Shown here: positions 58,910-64,000 of the stretch, one piece after another
Layout of the letters: every line of letters begins with the position of its first letter
Numbering within the stretch: the first letter of the stretch is position 1
NCBI GenBank assembly: GCA_016281315.1
Contig: JAEEIJ010000056.1
Location: 182,661-246,660, forward strand
DNA from: Bacteroidales bacterium
Lineage (GTDB): Bacteria > Bacteroidota > Bacteroidia > Bacteroidales > UBA932
Length of the DNA: 64,000 nt
Reading direction: 5' to 3'
The notes under the pieces: model-generated
Databases searched by the model: none
What the model was told of the DNA's origin: nothing
What the model saw: only the letters and a program-made list of their open reading frames with translations
Position numbers and translations under genes: made by a program

Positions 58910-59767
58910 ATGCGGGTCTGTGTCATCGGCGGCGCCAATGTAGACATTACGGCCACATCGGACCGTGCTTTCCGTTTCGGGGATTCCAATCCGTGCTCCG
59001 TCCGGGTCTCCTGGGGCGGGGTAGGGCGCAATATCGCCCATAACCTGGCCCTGCTGGGCGATGAGGTTTCTCTGGTGACCATTTTCGGCGGCGGCCTTTT
59101 TGGCCCGGTCATCGAGGCCTCCTGCCGGGAAATCGGGATGCGGACGGATTCCGCCGAAATCGCCCGCGAAGGCACGAACTCTTTCTTCGTCTCCATCAAC
59201 AACGCCGACGGTGAGTTAGTGGGCGGGGTGGCCGATATGAACGCCACGGAGGGGATGACCCCGCTGTGGCTCTCGGCCCGTCTGGACGCCATCAATGCGG
59301 CCGATGTAGTGGTGGCCGATGCCAACAGTTCGGCCGAAGCCCTCGCGTATCTGATTGACCATTGTAAGAGGCCCCTCTATCTGGACGCCGTTTCGGTGGC
59401 GAAAGCCGGACGGATCAAGGAGGCGGTGGAGTTGTCTGAGAAAAAGGCATTCTTCGCGCTGAAATCGAATGCGCTGGAACATCAGGTTCTGGCCGATATC
59501 CCCGGAGCCCGCATCGAACGGGTGTATGTGAGCGTAGGCGCAGAAGGCCTGCAGGTGGAGGCCGACGGCCGGCAGTATGCCTTCCCGGCCCTTCCCTGCA
59601 TTGTCAGAAGCGTCACCGGCGGGGGAGACGCCCTTTTGGCCGGCATCGTGCACGCGGGCCCGGACGCTTCAGTGGAGGAATCGGCCCGCTGGGGCCTCGC
59701 CTGCGCCCGCTGCGCCGTGGAAAGCCCCGATGCCGTGAGTGAAGAAATCAAGAATCTCAAGTTATGA
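58910..59767 (+). CDS. psuK: PfkB-family pseudouridine kinase
   Basis: Phosphorylates pseudouridine to pseudouridine 5'-phosphate, the substrate of the following PsuG. It has 285 residues. The PfkB N-terminal signature is VCVIGGANVDITATSDRAFR with VSWGGVGRNIAHNLALLGDE. The C-terminal anion hole reads SVTGGGDALLAGIVHA, with GGGD in place of the usual GAGD. It overlaps psuG by ATGA, the usual pairing for pseudouridine salvage; the assignment rests mostly on this context. Confidence 0.85.
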   Translation: MRVCVIGGANVDITATSDRAFRFGDSNPCSVRVSWGGVGRNIAHNLALLGDEVSLVTIFGGGLFGPVIEASCREIGMRTDSAEIAREGTNSFFVSINNADGELVGGVADMNATEGMTPLWLSARLDAINAADVVVADANSSAEALAYLIDHCKRPLYLDAVSVAKAGRIKEAVELSEKKAFFALKSNALEHQVLADIPGARIERVYVSVGAEGLQVEADGRQYAFPALPCIVRSVTGGGDALLAGIVHAGPDASVEESARWGLACARCAVESPDAVSEEIKNLKL

Positions 59768-60669
59768 ATAAGTACCTGGACCTGTCGCCGGAAGTGGCGG
59801 AAGCCCTTCGGGAAGGGAAGGCCGTAGTGGCTCTCGAATCCACCATTATCTCCCACGGAATGCCCTATCCGCAGAACGTAGAGACGGCCTTGAAGGTGGA
59901 GCAGACCATCCGCGACAACGGGGCGGTGCCCGCCACCATCGCCGTCATCGGCGGCCGCTTGAAAGCCGGGCTCACCCCTTCGGAAATCGAATACCTGGGC
60001 AAGAAAGGCCGCGGGGTGACGAAAGCGTCCCGCCGGGATCTTCCGGTGCTGGTGGCCCGCGGCGAAGACGGCGCCACCACTGTCACTACTACGATGATCA
60101 TCGCCCATCTGGCCGGAATCAAGGTTTTTGCCACCGGCGGCATCGGCGGCGTGCACAGGGGAGCGGAGACTACGATGGACATATCGGCCGACCTGGAAGA
60201 ACTGGCGCAGACGCCGGTGATGGTCATCTGCGCCGGCGCCAAAAGCATCCTGGACCTGGGCCTCACGCTGGAGTATCTGGAAACGAAGGGCGTGCCGGTG
60301 ATTGGTTACGGGACAGAGGAACTACCCGCCTTCTATACGCGCAAAAGCGGTTTCAAGGTGGATTACCGGATTGATACGCCGGAAGAGCTGGCCGCCGCTT
60401 TCCGCGCCAAGCTGGAGATGGGCCTGCAGGGCGGTATGCTGGTGACGAACCCCATCCCGGAAGCGTATTCCATGGATTCGGAGCGCATCAATGCCGCCAT
60501 TGAACAAGCGCTTTCCGAGTGCAAGGAGCAGGGGATTAAGGGTAAGGAAACCACGCCTTTCCTCCTGGCCCGCATCAAGGAGATTACCGGTGGCGACTCC
60601 CTCGCTTCCAACATCCAGCTGGTCCTGAACAACGCCCGCCTCGCCGCCAGAACCGCCGCGTTACTGTGA
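59764..60669 (+). CDS. psuG: Pseudouridine-5'-phosphate glycosidase
   Basis: Cleaves pseudouridine 5'-phosphate to uracil and ribose 5-phosphate. It has 301 residues. Family motifs are VVALESTIISHGMPYPQNVE, ATIAVIGGRLKAGLTPSEIE, FATGGIGGVHRGAETTMDIS, MVICAGAKSILDLGLTLEYL (catalytic Lys) and VLNNARLAARTAALL. The C-terminal region with KGKETTPFLLARIKEITGGD is typical. The gene is the end of its operon; the rimP promoter starts 8 nt after the stop. Confidence 0.97.
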   Translation: MNKYLDLSPEVAEALREGKAVVALESTIISHGMPYPQNVETALKVEQTIRDNGAVPATIAVIGGRLKAGLTPSEIEYLGKKGRGVTKASRRDLPVLVARGEDGATTVTTTMIIAHLAGIKVFATGGIGGVHRGAETTMDISADLEELAQTPVMVICAGAKSILDLGLTLEYLETKGVPVIGYGTEELPAFYTRKSGFKVDYRIDTPEELAAAFRAKLEMGLQGGMLVTNPIPEAYSMDSERINAAIEQALSECKEQGIKGKETTPFLLARIKEITGGDSLASNIQLVLNNARLAARTAALL

Positions 60670-60676
60670 TTTTTCT

Positions 60677-60708
60677 TTTGTTATTTCCAAATAATTTTTC
60701 TACCTTTG
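60677..60708 (+). promoter_or_regulatory. Promoter of rimP-nusA-infB
   Basis: TTTG (60677-60680), 20 nt spacer, TACCTTTG (60701-60708). A full consensus match, 55 nt before the ATG; the predicted transcript starts just before the hairpin at 60719. Confidence 0.85.
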
Positions 60709-60718
60709 CACCCGTGAA

Positions 60719-60756
60719 CGAGATAGAGGACGTCCGGTCCCCTATCTCGCTTTTTT
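60719..60756 (+). promoter_or_regulatory. Terminator-like hairpin in the rimP leader (attenuator candidate)
   Basis: CGAGATAGAGGAC / GTCCCCTATCTCG is a 13 bp stem with one mismatch and a 5 nt loop, followed by C and TTTTTT. It looks like an intrinsic terminator but lies between the promoter and the first gene. It could let the operon sense termination efficiency (for example by NusA). Confidence 0.75.
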
Positions 60757-60763
60757 AAAAGCT

Positions 60764-61174
60764 ATGACAAAAGAACAGATCACTCAGGCCATTGAGCCGG
60801 CGGTTAAAGCGAGAGGCTGCTTCCTGGTGGAAGTCACGGTCTCCAAAGAAAACGACATCGAGGTCATCATCGAAAAGGAAGAAGGCGTGGTGGACTGGGA
60901 CGACTGCGCGGCCATCGACCAGGTGGTGCACGCGGCCTTCGACCAGGACGTGGAAGATTATGCCCTCACGGTTTCATCGGCCGGCCTGGACCGCCCGTTC
61001 AAGGTGCTCAGGCAGTATGAGAAGGCCCTCGGCAGCAAGGTGGACGTGTGGATGAAGGGCGGAAAGAAGGTGAAAGGCATCCTGGAGAAGGCCGATGAAA
61101 ACGGTATCACGGTGGACGGCGAGGCGATTGAATTTGCCGTCATCAACTCGGTGAGGCCCTACATTGAATTTTAA
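60764..61174 (+). CDS. rimP: Ribosome maturation factor RimP
   Basis: Assists 30S maturation. It has 136 residues, slightly short for the family. The N-terminal domain has GCFLVEVTVSKENDIEVIIE and the conserved VSSAGLDRPFKVLRQYEKAL, with the C-terminal SH3-like domain GKKVKGILEKADENGITVDG. Its position before nusA and infB is the classic rimP-nusA-infB order. Overlapping promoter and hairpin are described above. Confidence 0.95.
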   Translation: MTKEQITQAIEPAVKARGCFLVEVTVSKENDIEVIIEKEEGVVDWDDCAAIDQVVHAAFDQDVEDYALTVSSAGLDRPFKVLRQYEKALGSKVDVWMKGGKKVKGILEKADENGITVDGEAIEFAVINSVRPYIEF

Positions 61175-61189
61175 CAATACAACATAACA

Positions 61190-62461
61190 ATGGCAAAAGA
61201 AAAAGAGAAAGAAATCACCTTGATTGACGCTTTCAAGGATTTCAAGGAAGAGAAGAGCATCGACCGTCCGGTGATGCTGGGCGTCCTGAAGGACGTGTTC
61301 CTCACCCAACTGGCGAAGACCTACGGCACCGCCGACAACTTCGACGTGATCATCAACGTGGACAAGGGCGACTGCGAAATCTACCAGAACTTCGAAGTGG
61401 TGGAAGAAGTGGAGGATCCCGTGACCCAGATTACGCTGGAAGAGATCAAGGCCGAGACAGGTGACGACGACTATGAGATCGGCGACACCTTCGCCCGCAA
61501 GCTCTCCCTCTCCTCCTTCGGCCGCCGCGGCATCCTGAACATCCGTCAGAACCTGCAGGGCCGTATTATGGACATCGAAAAAGCCAACGTCTACAAGAAG
61601 TACTCCGAGCGCGTGGGCGACATCTTCACCGGCGAGGTATACCAGACCTGGAAGAACGAGGTACTCATCCTGGACGAGGACGGCAACGAACTCCGCATGC
61701 CCAAGAGCGAGCAGATCCCCGGCGAGCACTTCAAGAAGAGCGACACCGTTCGGGCCATCATCAAGAGTGTGGAGATGAAGAACAACACCACGCCCTACAT
61801 CGTGCTTTCCCGCACCACGGACAGCTTCCTGGAGAAGCTTTTCGAGATGGAGGTCCCCGAAATCTACGACGGCCTCATCACCGTGAAGAAGGTGGTCCGC
61901 ATCCCCGGTGAACGCGCCAAGGTGGCTGTGGAGTCCTACGACGACCGCATCGATCCCATCGGCGCCTGCATCGGCGTGAAGGGTTCCCGTATTATGGGTA
62001 TCGTCCGTGAACTCCGCAACGAGAACATCGACGTCATCCAGTGGAGCTCCAACCCGCAGCTGATGATCCAGCGTGCCCTGAATCCGGCCCGCATTTCCCG
62101 GATCGACCTCAGCGGCGGTCCCGAGGACAAGATCAAGGTCTTTATGCACGCCGACGAAGTGAAGAAAGGTATCGGCAAGGGTGGCGTGAACATCAAACTG
62201 GCCGGTATGCTGGTGGGCCGTGAAATCGAGGTCTGGCGTGAAATCCAGCCCAGCGAGGTACAGGAGGAGGACGACGTGCTGCTGAAGGATTTCGACGACG
62301 TCATCGATCCTTGGGTGATCGAGGCCCTGCAGAAGATCGGTTGCGACACCGCCCGCAGCGTGATGGCGCTGGATCCCGCGGAAATCGCTTCCCGCGCAGA
62401 CCTGGAGACCGAGACCGTGGACGAGGTCCTGAAGATTCTCCGCGCAGAATTCGAAGACTAA
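61190..62461 (+). CDS. nusA: Transcription termination/antitermination factor NusA
   Basis: Binds RNA polymerase and modulates pausing, termination and antitermination. It has 423 residues: N-terminal domain (about 1-130), S1 domain (GDIFTGEVYQTWKNEVLILD), KH1 and KH2 (IGACIGVKGSRIMGIVRELR, GKGGVNIKLAGMLVGREIEV). It ends with one short helical domain (SRADLETETVDEVLKILRAE), close to the short form without the long acidic C-terminal repeats. It is 15 nt after rimP and 25 nt before infB. Confidence 0.97.
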   Translation: MAKEKEKEITLIDAFKDFKEEKSIDRPVMLGVLKDVFLTQLAKTYGTADNFDVIINVDKGDCEIYQNFEVVEEVEDPVTQITLEEIKAETGDDDYEIGDTFARKLSLSSFGRRGILNIRQNLQGRIMDIEKANVYKKYSERVGDIFTGEVYQTWKNEVLILDEDGNELRMPKSEQIPGEHFKKSDTVRAIIKSVEMKNNTTPYIVLSRTTDSFLEKLFEMEVPEIYDGLITVKKVVRIPGERAKVAVESYDDRIDPIGACIGVKGSRIMGIVRELRNENIDVIQWSSNPQLMIQRALNPARISRIDLSGGPEDKIKVFMHADEVKKGIGKGGVNIKLAGMLVGREIEVWREIQPSEVQEEDDVLLKDFDDVIDPWVIEALQKIGCDTARSVMALDPAEIASRADLETETVDEVLKILRAEFED

Positions 62462-62486
62462 AAGATAATTATTTAAGGGGTTATAT

Positions 62487-64000
62487 ATGGCAGATATCAG
62501 ATTATCGAAGCTTATCAAACAATTTAACATCGGCCTGGATACGCTGGTGGACTTCCTCAACTCAGAGGGCGCCGGCATCGAGGACGCCAACCCGAACCTG
62601 AAGGTGTCGGACGAGTACCTTCCCGCCCTGCACAAGAAGTTCGGCAAGGACCTGGAGCTGAAGGAGCAGGCCGAAAAAGTGGACGTCAAGCTCACCGAAA
62701 TCCTGGACAAGGCCGGTAAGAAACCGGAAGAAGAGGAAGAGGAGTACGAGCCGGAACGGGTGACCGTCATCAAGAGCAACAACCTGTCCCGGAAACCGGA
62801 GCCCAAACCGGAGCCGAAACCGGAGCCTGCACCTGTCCCGGAACCCGAACCGATTCCGGAACCGGAACCGGAACCGGCAGTCGAGCCCGAGCCTGTTTCC
62901 GAGCCCGTTCCTGAGCCTGTTCCCGAGCCGGAACCGGTCGCCGAACCCGAACCCGAAGCTCCTGCAGTGGAGGAAATCCCCGCACCGACCCCGGCGGAGG
63001 AAGCCCCCAAGAAGGAAGAAGCTCCGAAGGCGGAGGAAGCGCCCTTCAAGGTCGTCGGCAAGATCGACCTGGCTCAGTTCGACCCCAAGAAAGGCAAGAA
63101 ACGCGAGCGCATCAAGACCACTGGTCCCCAGAAGGTGGACGTGACCAAGGTGCAGGTGGACAAAGCCCCCCGCAAGAAAGACGCAGCCGCCCAGGCCGGC
63201 AAGGGCCGCAAGAAGGGCGACCGTTTCAAGCCCGCGATGACCGAGGCCGAACAGGAAGAACTCCAGAAGGAAATCCAGAAGCAGGTCAAAGAGACCTATG
63301 CGAAGATGAACGAGAGCACGCGCAACAACTTCGGCGCAAAGCACCGCAAGGAGAAGCGCGAGATTGCCGCCATCCGTTCACAGGAGGAGATGGAAGCCGC
63401 CGCCGCGGAGAACAAGGTGCTCAAAGTCACCGAGTTCGTGACGGTGAACGACCTTGCCACCCTGATGAACAACACGCCTGTCGTGAAGGTTATCGGAGCC
63501 TGTATGTCCCTGGGTATGATGGTGTCCATCAACCAGCGTCTGGACGCCGAAACCCTGGTCCTGGTGGCCGAGGAATTCGGCTATAAGGTGGAATTCGTGA
63601 CGGCCGAGCTGTCGGAGGAAATCGAGCAGCAGGAGCCGGACCGCGAGGAAGACCTGGTGGAACGCCCGCCGGTGATCACCGTGATGGGTCACGTGGACCA
63701 CGGTAAGACGAGTCTCCTGGATAACATCCGCAATTCCAACGTCATCGCCGGTGAGGCGGGCGGTATCACCCAGCACATCGGCGCCTACAGCGTCACGCTG
63801 GACAGCGGACGGCACATCACCTTCCTGGACACCCCGGGTCACGAGGCGTTCACCGCCATGCGTGCCCGCGGCGCCCAGATGACGGACCTTGCCATCATCA
63901 TCGTGGCGGCCGACGACGCCGTGATGCCCCAGACCAAGGAAGCCATCGCCCATGCACAGGCTGCCGGCGTTCCCATGGTCTTCGCCATCAATAAGATTGA
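62487..64000 (+). CDS. infB: Translation initiation factor IF-2 (5' part, cut by right edge)
   Basis: GTPase that places initiator tRNA on the ribosome. The start is the ATG at 62487 ([20 protein letters not shown]); 504 codons are present and the end lies beyond the window. The IF2 N-terminal domain is followed by a low-complexity linker dominated by Pro-Glu dipeptides ([20 protein letters not shown], about residues 105-160), then a Lys-rich stretch. A second IF2N region follows and the G domain starts with [20 protein letters not shown] and [20 protein letters not shown]. The long linker may depend on EF-P. The minus-strand ORF of 695 residues here is a shadow. Confidence 0.97.
   Translation, partial: MADIRLSKLIKQFNIGLDTLVDFLNSEGAGIEDANPNLKVSDEYLPALHKKFGKDLELKEQAEKVDVKLTEILDKAGKKPEEEEEEYEPERVTVIKSNNLSRKPEPKPEPKPEPAPVPEPEPIPEPEPEPAVEPEPVSEPVPEPVPEPEPVAEPEPEAPAVEEIPAPTPAEEAPKKEEAPKAEEAPFKVVGKIDLAQFDPKKGKKRERIKTTGPQKVDVTKVQVDKAPRKKDAAAQAGKGRKKGDRFKPAMTEAEQEELQKEIQKQVKETYAKMNESTRNNFGAKHRKEKREIAAIRSQEEMEAAAAENKVLKVTEFVTVNDLATLMNNTPVVKVIGACMSLGMMVSINQRLDAETLVLVAEEFGYKVEFVTAELSEEIEQQEPDREEDLVERPPVITVMGHVDHGKTSLLDNIRNSNVIAGEAGGITQHIGAYSVTLDSGRHITFLDTPGHEAFTAMRARGAQMTDLAIIIVAADDAVMPQTKEAIAHAQAAGVPMVFAINKI

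Noticed and set aside
60974-63061. 695-residue minus-strand ORF opposite nusA and infB
   Set aside because: Low-complexity Ser/Gly composition from the Pro-Glu repeat; both plus-strand genes are certain.
1-64000. tRNA, rRNA or riboswitch genes
   Set aside because: No cloverleaf ends or known aptamer cores were seen; a covariance search was not possible.

Overview
The window is a gene-dense, high-GC chromosomal segment (roughly 60% GC by eye) of a Bacteroidales-type bacterium, probably an uncultured gut or rumen member. The evidence is the Bacteroidetes promoter type (-33 TTTG and -7 TAnnTTTG, with perfect 19-20 nt spacing before efp, rpmH, rimP, fabF and the HerA-like gene), the lack of obvious Shine-Dalgarno sequences, and lineage-typical families (DUF3822, DUF4783, DUF4293, Porin_10-like barrel, YczE-like protein, ExbB/ExbD with an extra membrane protein). 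No prophage, CRISPR array, rRNA or tRNA gene was seen. Coding density is very high, with many 1-11 nt overlaps.

Layout. 1-3.8 kb: 5' part of asnS, a small HTH-like protein, and an exbB-membrane protein-exbD-exbD energy-transduction operon with its terminator. 3.9-7.5 kb: tatD-ansA, a small secreted protein, a RAYT-like Y1 transposase gene and a cluster of REP-like palindromes. 7.5-12.2 kb: dprA, queA, a NUDIX hydrolase, an SRPBCC-like protein and rsmF. 12.3-21 kb: lytic transglycosylase, putative porin, LolE-like permease, M13 peptidase, two transporters and efp. 21-34.9 kb: NtrY-like kinase with rlmH, GH36, rpmH, the polA-sigma-rsmG operon and GH127. 34.9-43.5 kb: a tight eight-gene minus-strand run from nrnA through two FKBP lipoproteins, MATE, a cytidylate-kinase-like protein, a serine hydrolase and an MsrA-fRMsr fusion to ettA. 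43.6-48.6 kb: DUF3822, rsmD, cstA and HerA-like. 48.6-53.5 kb: CoA-transferase, mazG, queF, prfA, fabF. 53.6-64 kb: DUF4293, nucleotidyltransferase, CPBP protease, DivIC, folP, tmk, DoxX-like, psuK-psuG and the rimP-nusA-infB operon (infB cut by the right edge).

The most unusual content is a set of palindromic elements of about 78-141 bp. Each has a shared core flanked by long inverted-repeat arms that pair within a copy but differ in sequence between copies. Family I has one copy in the polA coding sequence and one between two genes. Family II has one copy each in the coding sequences of nrnA and folP, and one between a transporter gene and efp. Family II shows paired changes in a stem and in a possible loop contact, and is translated in different frames in its two host genes, so selection or spread appears to act on the nucleic acid. 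A weaker, different candidate lies in dprA.

Two compositional signals were found by hand scan. The heptamer GGCCGAT occurs about 110 times on the two strands, against roughly 12 expected from composition, and forms the inverted-repeat stem of the exbD terminator. CATG occurs only about 25-30 times where about 230 would be expected. Other notable points are a terminator-like hairpin in the leader of rimP-nusA-infB, nine genes whose -7 box ends 5-9 nt before the start codon (near-leaderless transcripts), and a PolA lacking the 3'-5' exonuclease carboxylates. All counts and family assignments come from reading the sequence; nothing was searched against a database.
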